From contig NC_087109.1 of the NCBI RefSeq assembly GCF_963855985.1, positions 8,204,001 to 8,268,000 of the forward strand: DNA of 64,000 nucleotides. The letters are read 5' to 3'. Both the position numbers and the translations under genes were made by a program. Each line of letters opens with the position of its first letter. Positions within the stretch are counted from its first letter, which is position 1. Below, piece after piece: positions 11,970-26,900 of the stretch. The stretch comes from Ostrinia nubilalis. Taxonomy: Eukaryota; Arthropoda; Insecta; Lepidoptera; Crambidae. The notes beneath the pieces were generated by a model. The model did no database searches. It worked only from the letters and a program-made list of their open reading frames with translations, and was not told where the DNA came from.

Positions 11970-14900
11970 ATGGGTAAGTAAATATTTTTTCTTTCTTTCT
12001 TTCTTTCTAAATAGTCTACGATATTACTTAGAAAAATACTGTTTCTTAATTACTTTATTCTCTTAAATTAATAAGTGGGCCAGAGGTAAAAAGAAGCAGT
12101 GCAATAAAAAACAGATAGTGACCATTTTTTATAAATTGCAAATCTAAAATTAAATTAAAAAACTAAAAAGCATTTTATTTCCTTCAGAGAGTTAATTAAG
12201 TAATTTGTTTATAAAAACAAAATGCCTTTACATATTACTTAAATACATAGTATTTTTTTAAAAAATAACAAACTACCAGCTAAAACTATATCTTCTACTC
12301 AATACAAAGCACAAACAGATGGTGTTAATCAAATAAGTATTGTTTTATTGTGCCTATGTTATCGTCAATAGATCAACGGTTTTCGTATAGGTAGGTACAT
12401 ATTAGTTACAGAAAGAGGTGAATTAAAACCCAAATTAGTTGAATATTATGGGTAAATGTTGCTCAAGAAATCCAGTTGTAATGCCAAAACAAAAGAACAA
12501 AATAAAGATCGTACCTAACTCGTCGCCTCATCGCATTTAAATTCCCAACTAGCACATTAGCAGGTTAATGGGATGATATAAGTCAAATTGCCGCCTATAG
12601 TTCAATTAAGGTTTTATAATTGATTTTGCGTAGTGTTCTAGCTGTTTTACAGAATTTATTAGATTTATAAAGGCCATTAGCTGTACTACAGTCTTTACAT
12701 AAATGATATCGAGTTATGAACCCTATAAAAGTTTTAGGGAAATCAAATTTACAGATTAAAGCTGTATTTTTTACAGCTACTAACTTTTCTCAAGTGTTGT
12801 GGTCTTAAAGTGTATTAAAATAAGGCTGAAGATGTAAAAGAGAATTGATCGTGTTCGTTTTAAAACTTTAAGCTTGATAAAAGATTGTCAAGATTGTTAA
12901 CAAATAATAATCTGTTTAGTGGAATATTTTAAAACCTTAATAAGTACAGTTTTATAAGACTCTAGATCAAAACTTTATAACAGCTTTTGCCTACAAAAGT
13001 AAGACAACGAAGAGCGTTATTAATATCAAGGCTGTACTACGGCTAATTGTAAATCCTTATACAGAATACGCTTACGGGTTTCGCGACTGGTCTGTTAGTG
13101 TTCATAATCATGGATCGTAAATCATGGAAATACAGAAAAAGAAGTAGTGCAATTAAGAAAAAAGTATTAAAAGAATATTTAGCCATCACAAGCCAGATAA
13201 TTAACGAGGAAGAATCGAACAAACGAAATAAACAAACCGATTTAGACAAACCGGAATCTGGTCAAGCGTTGACGTTAAATGTGGAGGGTTCCGTATACTT
13301 AAAATCACTCAATCTGATAATAATTTTCAACAACACCAGTCCGATTCGGAAAGTTCAAGCGAAACTGAGTTTGCTCTTTCTAGCTATACAGTTTATTACA
13401 TTTATACTGTCGACTAAACCGCAAGATAAATAAATACTTTCTTCCAAAAAATTACCATGTAATTGAAATAAAAAACATATCTATTACATCAAACAGTGCT
13501 ATTCATATTCATGGGTATAAAATTACTGGCTTGACGGATATGTTCATATATCCTGTAAAATCATCTAGATTAAATATATTCAAGACTTATCTGCCTAGAT
13601 TCGTAGGTACTGAAATAATCTTTGGTCCTCAAGATGTAAAGTTGAAACTAGTTTGCTCTGAATATAAGTCTCGACTTTATTTATTGCCTCTGTTGCACAC
13701 GTTATAGAGATTAGGTACAAGAAAAGACTTGATCAATATTATCATCAATAAAAATGTAAATGAAAGGAAAGCTACATTGTCATGACATATTAATAAATAA
13801 AATCGCATCCTATATTTTATTCTTAGCATTTTCATTTTCACTACGAGGCAAGTTTGCAGTATTTTCAACGCTTTCTAAAACATTTTCATCTCTTGATAAA
13901 TTAGCAGAATTTTCATTTTGTTCGCGTACAACCTGTAATGAGATCAGATTTAAATTTAGTTTGTCACATATCGTCATAAATTATAGCCTATACATACGTT
14001 ATTCTGGGTTAAAAAATAATACTAAAAAGTTTCATCAAAATTCGTTCAGTAGTTTTTGCGGGAAAGAGTAACAAAAATACAACCATTTAGACATCCCAAC
14101 TTTCGCATTTATAATATTAGTAGGATTAGTAGGAAGTAGGATCTAAGTACATACCTATACATGTATTATTTTCGTATTGCATTGTATTATGATTACACTC
14201 GGTTGTGTGATTGTGTGTGATCCTACGTATGTAAATGTTTGCAACTCAGTTTTCGATCGTGGTTCACCCTAAATATACCTAATAACTGTTGCAACATGGA
14301 CCTATGTAGCGTTTTTCTATTTTATGTATTGTACCCTAAAACGCTGCACTATTAGGCTTAAAATGTAATCTTGAAAGATCTTCATACAGCCAAAACCTTA
14401 CTAAAATCTCTCTTCTAAACATACACCACACATTGCCCTTATGAAATATTGTTTAAGATTTTTGACAAGCTTGTGGCTTTAAAAGCCCTGTTTTTAAGTA
14501 TTAAGGCTGTCTAAAATTTTACGCCATTTTTTTACTTCACATGGATTCACAATTCCTATTTTTACGAAAATTATGTACAAGAACAGCTTTGAAAATGACT
14601 AAAAACTTTCCTGTTAGCTATTTTATGTAACTTATACTTACGAAAAACCCAAATTTTGGGTAAATAATCGCAAACATAGTATAACCTTTAATTACTTATT
14701 TAATAAGTAAATCTTTTTTTCCCCAAAACAACTCTATTTAAGAGCGCTTGAAAATTTTAACTATAATACATATATAATTTCACAATAAATTGACCCTCGC
14801 ACTAGTTCACTGCTTAATGCTGATGAACAAACACAAAATACTTACCAATATTTATAAAACTTCACGAGTTTTTATTACATGTCACATGTATTTATTTGTC

Positions 14901-17900
14901 AATACAAGTATTGCTTTTTTTAAAACTTTTATTCTTTATACGTATGAATAGATTAATTTAAGTAAGATATCAAACTAAAACCAGTATAGGAGACGTACAG
15001 CGGCACAAGCGTAACGTTTAGCTTAATAATAAGCCATTAACCAGCCTTAGTACAGCTAATAATCAACTCTCATAAATACTTTAACCAGCCTTTCTTAGGA
15101 ATAAAGCTGTTTAATATGGTCCTCTTTTACACTTAAAACAGCTGCATAAGCGCTTAGCCAGCACTTTAAACAGCATCTTAAACCAGCTTAAGGAACCGGA
15201 AAATCTATTTATCAGCTATTTTACAGCTATTTTGTGCTAGTTGGGTTCTTTTCGAGATAAGTTGTAGAGTCATCTCTACAATTTAAGAGCTAAATGCACC
15301 GCAAATCTGGCACAGTAGACACAGTAAACCAGTTCTGTGCTTTCTTCCACAAAAATAGCTTTCATTAGCATACCTAGCATGTACCTACACCACAGCTTTA
15401 CAGTACTTATTATTATTCTGTGGCTGTACGTACATACATACTGACAATAACAATATTGATCCTTTAGGCAGGCACCTACTTAAGTGAGAATAATCTCAGA
15501 AATTACTAGGTAGGCTATTCGAAAGGACATAGGCCATTTTCACGCAGGAGAGGCCGCAAATGGTCTACTCAATTCAATCAGTTTTTTTTATTAATTAACC
15601 CAGCTTCTATGAGGGATATTACTCGCAGTCTCGCTTTAGTGTTGCAAAGTTTAGACAACGAACAAACAATATTAAACTTGTAAATAAACAATGTTATGTT
15701 GTGCTACTAAACGGGACAGGGACATTACCTACTGCGCAAATTATGACACATTATTTGTTTTATTTATTTATTTAAAAGTAACAGAGCTACAAAGTAAATA
15801 GAAAAAACCGCGCCCAGGTCTAAGGTTTTTCTCACATTAACAATCGCATGACTAAGTAACACTAATTGTGCCCTTGAGTTTTCCATCATTAGCGTTTCTA
15901 CGCACACAGTATGCCTCGTACGCATTTACTGTGGTAAGTAACAACATAGGTAACAAAAATTCGCTGTCGCCAAAAAAAAACAATCAATCTGAGTTTTTAT
16001 TGATGTAGCTTTCGTCCAAAATAGCTTTTCTAATAAATAACCCATCGGTGAAATGGATCTTCGGTGAAATGGCGATGACATGTCTTTCGGTGCAGATCAG
16101 TCCCAAAACCCAAAAAATAATAATCTGTTTATCGAATCCGGCTCTGTTGCATGATTTTAAAAATATAAGAATTGACTTTAGTTAATATGACTTGTAAACA
16201 AAAAAGCATAAACTTGATAACTACTTATCGTCTACTCGTTTGCCTCCTGTCACATAAAAAAAAATCAATACTTACCTACCTAATTTATGTACCTATGTCA
16301 AAGTGCTACAAGCTCTGCAAATCATGCAGTCGACAAAAACAACTGCAATCATTGCATTATTCATATGCATTTGACCTTCTCTAGATATTTTTAATGTGTA
16401 TTTTATTGAAATACTTTTATTAAAATGGATTATTTAAATTATGCTCATGCGGAAAAACCTGCTCGAATTTCGATCAAAAACAAAATCAACATGCGAAAAT
16501 TTAATGTCATAACAAAATATTAATAATTATTAAACTACTTATTTACAGATTCAAGGCTTCTACTGTGTGTCGTTGTAGCGGTTTTGGCTGTTGCACAAAG
16601 GACAATGTTCGTTCTCCATACATTGTTCGCCTAAAGAACCAACAATTTTGACATATTACTACCCGAAAGCGAAATAATACGATTCTGTGTGTAAGAACAA
16701 TGATTCCTGATGGACACTTGCCATAAAATTAATGATTAAGAATATTAAATCACAGCGATTTTATAATATGTCGTTTATGACAACATGGCGTCTAATGTAT
16801 TGTGTGAATGTATGAACACCGATTCGCGAAAAATGTTTTGTATTGTCGTCACGCCGAGTCGCAGCCAAATAGTATAAAATAATAGAACAAGTTTTAGAAA
16901 TACAACTCGGCATTCCACTTTTACAATATGCCCACATATTGCACGTAAATAAACAACATGAATCGTAGGTTGTTTCCACCCTTGTCATCTGACACATGAA
17001 ATAAACTCCTATTGTATTATAGATATCGAAGCCGAATCGTATATAATAATAGAATGGGTTTTGGAGATCACTCGGGGTTCCACTTTTATAAAATACCTAC
17101 ATATTACATAAAAATACCACGAATCATGAGTTTTCTTTTCACCATTTACATCTGACACGAGATAACAAACTCCTATCTCCATGACTACCATCGTAGTCTA
17201 TGCCAAAGACTACAATATTTTAAGCAAGAAGTTTCAAACCTTAGCGGCTACGGTAACCCCTGGGCCACATACATCATGATAACATTCGGTCGACACCGGA
17301 ACGAAGTCTTGCGATTATGCAAAAAAGCATCGTATTCTAGTGCGGCTATATCACGTTCAACCGGGGTTTTAATTCGACTAAAGTCCTGACTAAAGACTGG
17401 AAGAAAATACGCCGCATTGTATGAGCACTTCGTGTTCGTTAAAGCGGCTTCAGATCTAGAGCCCACATAGTTTTCTTTCCAATAATATCCGCAAGTAGCG
17501 CTGCATGATCTTTACAACAAAAACGGCAATAGTTATTAAGGTGCCAAAATTATATGATTACTTTGGCACGGTATTATACACGTGCGAAGATTTGTCATTT
17601 TCATTCATTTCTTCATCATCATCATCATTTCAGCCACAGGACGTCCACTACTGAACATAGGCCTCCCCCAATGACTTCCACATCGCACGGTTGGTAGCGG
17701 CCTGCATCCAGCGCCTTCCCGCTACCTTTATCAGGTCGTCGGTCCACCTTGTGGTGGGTTGACATTGCAGAATATGACTTTTGATAGGTTCATCATAGAA
17801 TTCGGCGGGGATATCCTCACGGAGGAAGTTCGTAAAAGGGCGGAACAAGATCTTATAATAATGCAAGGCCGAAGCTGTTACGCGCGTGCTCCTACGTGTA

Positions 17901-20900
17901 ATCCGGCGAGTATGCAATAAATAGTAATGTCTGGTAAATAGTGGTAATACGTATCGTTCGTTCGTTCGTTTCAGCCGAAAAGACGTCCACTGCTGGACAA
18001 AGGCCTCCCCCAAGGATTTCCACGAAGACCGATCCTGCACCGCTCGCATACAGGCACCTCCCGCGACCTTCACCAGATCGTCGGTCCACCTAGTGGGAGG
18101 CCTGCCCACGCTACGTCTTTCGGCTCGTGGTCGCCACTCAAGAACTTTCCTGCCCCAGCGGCCATCAGCTCTACGAGCTATGTGCCCCGCCCAGTCTATG
18201 TCTGTATGCGCTACGATTACAGGGTATCATTTTGCATAGTCGCAAGACTTCACTCCGCTGCTGTCAAATCAATGTCGCATAATGTTATCGCAATGTGTGT
18301 GGCCCTTGGCCAAATCACAGAAGCCTATGCGAAGAAAGAGCACTTGAATGACAATAAAAATCAGGGTTACCATTTTATAAGATTTCCTCACTATTGAGGG
18401 TAACAAAGTAACATTAATAATCTAGCCATTAATTACATTTATTACCTATACGAGAAAGTAAAGCAACATGCGGTTTTATTTTAATTTGTAAAATATTAAA
18501 CCCCTCATATTTGTAACAGTTTGTTCCAAGTTTAGTTTTACTGTTTTGTTAACAGTATTGCTGTTTCAGCTGTCACTGTGAAGCTTTGGGAAAATAAATA
18601 AATAGAAAAAATATTAACATAAATATTTATTTAAGTTTTTATGTTCATTATCATAATATGCCAATTTAAGTTACACTGTGTGACAGTCTTTGACACTAAA
18701 CAAACTCTTCAGCTTAATAATACCTACCTACAGGGCGTTTTTATAGTTACTCTTGCTGATGAAACAAGAAGGGTTGATTCTACTACTGAAATACAACTAC
18801 TTTTCTTACAGGACCAATATCAAATTCTCAAAAAAATTCACATCCTCGTGATGGTGATAATTTCTATGGAGAGGTTTTTTTTATATTCGGTCTCTTGGGA
18901 TAAGTTATTCCATTTGAGCAGTAGAATTAATCCTTTTTATTCGATCACATATAAAAACAACACAAGTGTTTAGGAAAACTTCTTCTTTGGTATGGTATCA
19001 CTACGGAGTTATAATGTCGGCAACTCTGTATCACTGACTTGTAACTTTCAAACAGCATGAATAATAAGGGCACCACATTGGTTTTCTTTCTGAAAAAAGG
19101 CTTTCAGTTTTAGTACTAACCCTTTAGCACTATTTCATTGAAATAAAAATACAATAAACGCACAGAAGACTGAAATTGAGTCAACTGACGTGACATTTAT
19201 AATTTGTTGACATTATGACAGTTTGACAAGACTAGGGATTGAAAAAGTTTTAATTGAAAAAGTAAAATGACAATTTATTAAAACGATTCACATGGATATA
19301 ATCGATTAAAAATATTTATAAAATGTTCTGATACTTGCCTGTAGCGATTATCCAATCCTGGTTTCTACTGAAAAACTACCTCGTGGCAAGATTTTAATAA
19401 AATAATAAAATCTTTATCTTCTCTTTCACAATCTATAAAAGTTCATTTGGTCTATTATTATACATGTGCTATGAATGAGGGTTTTCGCGGTTGAAAAATC
19501 CGCGAGATGGCAATACGTAGACGCGAGGTCCAAATGCTGCATGATTGGTGGATATCTGTCAATGTCATGTCAAAAATAACCAATCATGCAGCATTTGGAC
19601 CTCACGTCTACGTATTGCCATCTGGCGGATTTTTCAATCGCGAAAACCCTCATTGGCATAGATTATGAGAGACTGGCAACTATACTAGGTTGATATCAGG
19701 TGATCCGTCTGCTCATTTGCCTCCTGTCACATAAAAAAAAAAATATATGTTTCTCACACTTCAACTGGCATTGGATTCAACATCGGATTCTGACACTTTT
19801 ACAGTTATGATACCATGAATATCAGTTTATGGTCCTAATTATTTTTATTTTATTTACGACCTTCGACCAGTTGGACACTTTAGATATCTTCTTGTAATAG
19901 TGTCAAACTGTCAATATCTTTTTAGCTTTTAACGCAAATCTAGTCTTCAAAGCAGTTTAATCGATTTATTATATTTTCAAAATCGATATTTTATTGTCTA
20001 TGATGGCCGCAGGAACATCACTATACATGGACTCCCAGCAATAAAGTACGGTAATGCCTCGTACAGATTTTATCGGCAAAAATTATGGAACTTGATAGGT
20101 TTTAGACCATGCCACGCACCAAAACGTCCGGAAGTTGTAATAGTATTATAGAATAAACGTTAAAAGACTTATTTATTTAATTTTTCAATGCTTAAGTGTC
20201 CATTAGAATGAAAGGGTGCTTAATGTATTAAAAAAAATAGAAAATAATTATGATGGGTTAATGTTTTTGGGCGGTTTTTTAGGCGGTTTCTGACAATGTC
20301 CTTTGTAAGTTCATAATATTATTGTAATTGAGTGTATTTATTTTGTTCTCTTAGCTTTTTAGAGAGAATGCTTTTATGGTATTAAGTTCGCCTATGTTTC
20401 TATTATAAATACTTAATAAATAAATTAACTCTTCTTTTTTTTCTCTGAAAATCAGTTTCTATTTTATACTGAAGAGCGTTTACGCCGTTTGGCGCAAAAA
20501 CAGTACTTTTTCAACTCGTTACAATCATTAACCAGTAATACTACAAATATGTTATAGGCATAAATAGTTAGGCAATTTCGTCGTCTAAATAGTTAATTGA
20601 GAAAATATTGCGATTAGTTTAGTATTTAAGAATTCTATCAAGATAAGTCCACACAGGTTTTGTAAATTTCCACTTTAGCGTCAGTTTACAAGCTGAAATT
20701 TTTATAAAAATGCTGTGAAAACGATATAACAAACATTTATATCCTATAGCATAGATCCTTGGGCAAATAGTTATCTGAGAAAATTTTTAGATTTAAGCAT
20801 TTTACAATAAGAAATCACAAATTAAAAGAACGTGAAATACCCAAAAATCTAAGTGATTTTTTCACCAATTTTCTTTCTTTATTCAACACAAAAATAGCTT

Positions 20901-23900
20901 AATATAATAGAAGAATATCTTATCTAAAATATTTACTTTGAAATTTAAAATAATTCATTGTAATTTTTTTTCTATGAGTATTTGAAAAGTACTATAAAAC
21001 GCCACGCACGAATCGTTCAAATTCAGTCCGCCTCGAGGCGTTCCAGAGTGAGGTCACGTCGCTCCGTGCTCTGCTGACATGTGTCACGCGTACGTTGATC
21101 TTTGACAGGTAGCTGGACTTTTATAGTGTATCCGCAAAATCTTGGTGGTAGATTTTGCGATCACGTGGTAATTAAAATATTTTATTGTTATTTTTCATTA
21201 CAGTCTATTTTTACTACAAATTCTATTTCAGACGTAATGAAAAATAAAATTAAGTTATTTTTAGCGATGAAACGAAAACGAATGACGAAAATTTGGAACA
21301 GCAAGTTATGTATGTATGTATACTAATATTATAAAGAGGAATAATACTAATAATTTATTTGCCATAAATAGGTGGTTACAGAATAGTTAATAGGAATGCT
21401 CTGCCAGCAGGGTCCCACCTAGTTGTAGGGGGAATATACACAACATATTACAGTCGGAAAATCTTTGCGGTAGGTACCCCGGATTGTAGTTAGTTGGACA
21501 GTGGTCATTTGACGGCCACTTGAATCGTCTCACCCCTAAGCTTTTGGCTACCGCCGGCGCACTAAGCCGGTTGATGCCTAATCTCGGAGGCCCGGCTGCA
21601 CTGAGTCGCTGACTATACTTTTGCGTCGCGCGTTATGTGGTCCTGTATGGGGCTCGAGTATGGCACAGTGCTGTGTAGTCGTGGAGCATCCTACTGTTCA
21701 AAAAAGCGCAACGCATGATATCACTGAGGCACAGGCTGAGGTAATTCGTGGAAACCGCATAGAATCCGCAGTCCGTCTATTCCCGGTTGTGGACACTGAC
21801 TATGTCCCTACTGAGGATAAATGGGAAAAAAATTATTGTCATTATTGTTATTTATGCCATTTATCCACAGTGGCGACAAAGCTAGTGTCGACAACCGAGA
21901 ATAGACGCCAGTTGCGAGGTGACCATAGGTCCCAAGGGGAAATGTACGTGTACGTGCACCACGAGAGGTGGAAACCAAAAGGTAGAGGCTTGAGGATCTA
22001 GGCCCTAGAGTGCTGAAGGGTACGCCTAGCCGTCAGCCAAATTTTACGTCGCACCATAGAGGCAGTTCTGCCTGTATTAGAGGAGTGGGTGCGACGGCAT
22101 GATCGCCTCACACAAAGGGCGACCCAGGTTCTACCGGGCCATGGGTGTTTCGGGCTATTCCTCCACCGTATAGGCCGAGAGCCTGTAGATGGTTGTCAGT
22201 TAACACTGCAGTCTTGGCACGTGAGTCCCCGCAGCAGACTGACACGCTCCAACAGTGCCCAGCCTAAGCGAACGAGCGGCGGTTGGAAATGACCTCTCCC
22301 TACCAATCGGGAAGAGGCGTGAGATAGATAGATTGTTTATTTGTTGTAACACACTTTTTTTAATGCTTTTAACACACACAATATGTATAGTTGCTATTGA
22401 AATTCAATTCAATATCGAAATAAAGTTAGTTAGTCAAGAAACACACTAGGTGACACCACTGGTATTTTGTTACACAGGTTAGTAATAAATTCAACAGTTG
22501 CAACATAACAAAAGTGACAAAACAACATAAGATAAAGATGACTAGCGTTTCAAATAGTTCCCTGCGTCAGAGTGATGTGTGCCGCAGCAATGCAAAAATC
22601 AAAGAGCTCAGTATAAACACTACCCTCAAAAGGGCAGAACACTGATTTTCAGCTTTTGCTAGAGAACGCATGAAGCGTACAGGTACGGAATGAACCCGCT
22701 CGCTTTCGGAAACAATATCTACATTAGTATAAAATATATGATGAGACAAATAATCTTATGGTATAGTGTGCTTACTTTCTGTGCAAGTGTTCTTTCACAG
22801 AAAGAAGCAGTGGAAAGGGGGAGCGAGAGGCCTCAGCCGACACTCCGGTTATCCGCCGCCGACACCCTGGGCGCAAGAGGACAGCTTATGGTCTCCAACT
22901 GTCCCTTCCTAACAGTCCTCGGTCGCTAGACATGGAGGTGTCTGGTGGCGGCTAAGGACGAATGCTACAGGCAACAGCCAATGGCGATGTCCCGCGTTCC
23001 CTCATATCACTCATATTATGGATCATGGCAGAAACAGTCAGGTTTTTATTGGGTGTAGGGGCTACCCACCTTCTGGTAGGAAGAACCCCACATAACCCAC
23101 TAGCTGCCCCCGCAGCGGGTGGGTATGAAATGTTATGCATTTTCCGGATAAAAAAAGAATAGTAAACAGGAAAAGTTTGTTTTGAATAGAACCGATTTGA
23201 AAAAATCTCTCACCATTAAAATTCAATTTTTTTTCTGCTGAACATAGGCTGTATAAAATATTCTCAAAATAGTAAAAATCCCTTTGATAATTTACTATTT
23301 GATAAAGAATTTACGTATTTATTATTGATTAGGACTAATGTATACCATTATTTATAATTATGGAGTCGGTGTTGGAAGATTTGAAGATTTTATAGTTTCC
23401 TTGAGCTGTCACTTGACAGCCTGGCACACTTTTACGATGGTGGATCAAAGTATTTTGGTTTGACTATAGAGCGTGAGAACACGCACACAGTCATAATTAT
23501 TTTAGTGTGAATAAAAATAGCATCGAAATTACCTAAACTTGACATGCCACGCTAGACGTAAACGCTCTGAACGGGAACCAGTTACAGATTTAGGCTGAGT
23601 TGTACCAACTTATTTTAACGGTAACTTTAACAATAACCGATGTTTTTGTATGCAGTTTGACAGATTTTTGTCGTTTGTCAAAGTTAAAGTAAAATGGTGC
23701 AACACGTATTTGGGTACTTCTCATTTTCACTCAAATAATTTGATGGTCACTCAATAATAGTTCATAAACGGTATAAGTTAGAACAATAACTTTGATATCA
23801 GATGATAAAAGGGTCATTCCACCGGCCAAGAAAATCACGTGTCTGGGGCCAAAAAGTACCCGAATATCATAATATTTTAGTAACAAATATTTTTATCTAA

Positions 23901-26900
23901 TAGTATAACTTTGGTTCTTGTTGTTAAACCACAGAGATAGTTAATAATAGTTAATTAAGTAATTTAAAAAAAATCGTAAGTCGTCAAAAATTGATTACCA
24001 CGACGTGTCCGCGCTCCCGATTTCAGAACAAATTTGCTCGTATAAATTAATCCGTTATTATTACCGCTTTCAATGCTTATGTAATCGATTACTGATTAAA
24101 TAAACATTGATAAATTAAATACGATATAACTATATGACTAAAAGGTTTTGTAAAATAACTATTTGAAGTTGTGTCCGGGCGTTAACCGTGATTACCCCGA
24201 CACGTCACTAATGTGCGCCTACGTCCCTAGCTACGCAATTTAGAAACGAGCTCTATCCTCCCCCGTGAACCTTTAGTGGTGGCCTGCATGCCGAGGTGAT
24301 CGGTAATGCAACTCGTCGCAGGATTTCGGAGTTATCGAGATAAGAATATGATTACCCCGACCTTGGTTTAGTGCACGATTGATTTACTCTATCCTGTTTT
24401 TTTAGGTTTCTTTACATGGAAAGTTCTTGAGAATGTACAGGAATAATGGTCCATGTAACCGCATTTTTGTGTATTAAAACATATGGGATTCAACTTACAG
24501 ATTGGGCAGGGCTCAGGATAAACCTTAATTTTTTGACTACCCCGACCTTGATTACCCCGACTTTTGTCACCGAGTAATCAATAATACTGTAATTTTACTA
24601 ATGAATGATTAACTAAATAACGTTTAATAAGCAAAATTACCCTTTACTAAAATGAAATCCTATCTCCTATTAATACATAATGTTATCCCTCAAAATTGGC
24701 AAGACCCCTGGACTCGACCTTATCACCGCTGAAATGCTGTAAGCCGATGTAAACTCCGCCGTTAACGTCCTGACACCTGTCTTCGAAAAAATCTGGATGG
24801 AAGAGGAACTCCCAGACGACTGGCATAAGGGGCTTCTAATTATTGTGCCGAAAAAAGGGTAAAGCAAGGGTATCAGTACCGGAAGACCCAAGAGATGCGA
24901 TCTGGAGTGAGGAATTGCACACCGTTGGTGCAGAGGATGTCCAACGAGTCCACAATTTCACTTACCTCGGGAGCATCGTTTCAGAGCCTGGAGGTACCGA
25001 AGAGGACATTACTTCGCGCATTGCCAAGGCCAGAGCTACCTTCGCACAACTTCGAGCTGTATGGCAGTCACGGAAATTGACTCAAGTAAGATCAAAATAT
25101 CCGGGTCCAACGTCAAACCAGTTCTGCTCTATGGACGTGAAACGTGGAAGGTCACTAAGGTTATCTCGTACCAGCTGCAGATCTTCTTCAGCCGCTGTCT
25201 TCACCGAATTCTCCAAAATCTTCAAACGACGAACTTTTGGAACGCTGCCACGAAATACCGATCTTTCAGCAGAATAAACGCTGCAAGTGGAACTGGATCA
25301 GCCACACTCTCCGAAGGGACCCCGATCACATCCCCAAGCAGGCTCTAGATTGGAACCCCCAGGGAAAGTGCAAACGTGGTCGCGCCAAAAAAACATAGCG
25401 GCGCACTGTTAAGACTTGGAGCGAGATCAAACACGAAGCTCAAGACCGAATGCGATGGAGGACTGTTGTGGACGCCTTCTGTCCCATATAGGAGACATAG
25501 GACATTGAGTCACTAATATTATATGTATAATGTATAAATGTATGTTTTTTACTGGTTTACGCAACAACTACTTAACAGATTTTATTGAAACTTTACAATA
25601 TTGTCGTTTATACATCAAAATAACAAATGGCTAGTTATAATAACATTTATTTTACCATAACTTAAAAAAAACCTTAGAAAATAAAATATTTTGTTTTATT
25701 TTTGATTACTCTGACCCCCAACTTTGATAACCCCGACCATGAAAATTTTGATGTCGCATAACTTTTTATTCCTGCTTGCTACAGATGGACCAATATAAAA
25801 AATATGCTCGTAATAATGTCTATTTTGAAATGTTTTACCTAAACTTACTCTAAATTAAAAAATAAAAAAGGTCGGGGTAATCAACAAAATAATCCAGATC
25901 CGGAGAATGACCGAAAACATCTATTTAGCTACATACAAAATAAATTTTATCGTAATAGAAGCAAAAATAATACGAAAACATCACATGAAACGATAAAAAA
26001 CGGGGTCATTTTTCGAGTTCTCATCGTGTCACACCTATTGATGTGCCGTTCCCGAGAGCGCTCTCTCAACTGAGAATATTCTCGGGAGCGCTCCCGGGAG
26101 CGTTCTTCTAAGTGAGAAAGGTTGAGAATCATGTTTATCAAATGGAAATAAACAAACTTTCTTAAGTAAAATAGTATTAAATTAAGTCGACAGATAAGTG
26201 TATATTAAACAATACACTCTATTTACAGTGAAAGGCTATATTCCCAGTGTTCTCGAGAATATTCTCGGGAACTTTCTTGGCAATATTCTCGGCAACTGCA
26301 CCTTTATTATATTTTATTTTTTTCGTCGTGAAATGTCGTTTTAATGATTTGTAAGATGACAGAAATTTCTTTTTACACGTAGTTAAATAATGTAACTGTC
26401 CATTTTTTCGTTTTTAACACGATTTTATTAGGTCGTCGTGTATGTAACTAACTATGTAATGGAATCTTAGAATCTGAATTACACGCACTTCTAAGTCTTG
26501 TATCTTCATGAAACTTGGCAATTATATGTAAATTAGATGACAATACAATATTGTGGTACCAGCTGGTCTGATGATGGGACTGGAAGGTGGCCATAGGAAC
26601 TCCTAAACGAAACGGCGGAATCACGTTTGGGTTCATTGGATTTGGCTTTTCGAGATCTTTAAGTGCTAGATAATGTCCAGGGTCCTAATGATGGAGTCAG
26701 GAGGTGGCCATAGGAACTCCTAAACAAAACGGCGGAAACTTATCGAGTTTGGGTTCGTTGGATTTGTCTTTTCGAGCACTTTAATGCTAGGTGATGTCCA
26801 GGGTCCTGATGATTTTTGGCCTTTTTGTGCTGTTAGTAATTAAAAGCGTGTTTTTAGTTTTTTAAACTATTCTTATTTGACATTAATTAAGGGCATATTT

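Larger units (their letters stand above)
12544..15245 (+). mobile_element. DNA transposon with CCCAACTAGCACA ends (2.7 kb, decayed)
   Basis: Thirteen-base inverted ends CCCAACTAGCACA and TGTGCTAGTTGGG. The terminal 300 bp at each side share many AGCTGTTTTA, AACCAGC and TTAGCTGTAC motifs in opposite orientation. It contains a frameshifted reading frame from about 13110 (MDRKSWKYRKRSSAIKKK), then, after a +1 shift near 13310, an acidic Ser/Glu stretch (SDSESSSETE). This layout resembles the N-terminus of transposon-encoded proteins in insects, but no catalytic domain was identified. A LINE tail lies inside at about 13990-14130. Confidence 0.6.

Noticed and set aside
17648..18109. 153-codon minus-strand frame as a host gene
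   Set aside because: Both halves are C-termini of RTE reverse transcriptase (TRWTDDL..KVAG), fused by chance across LINE tails.
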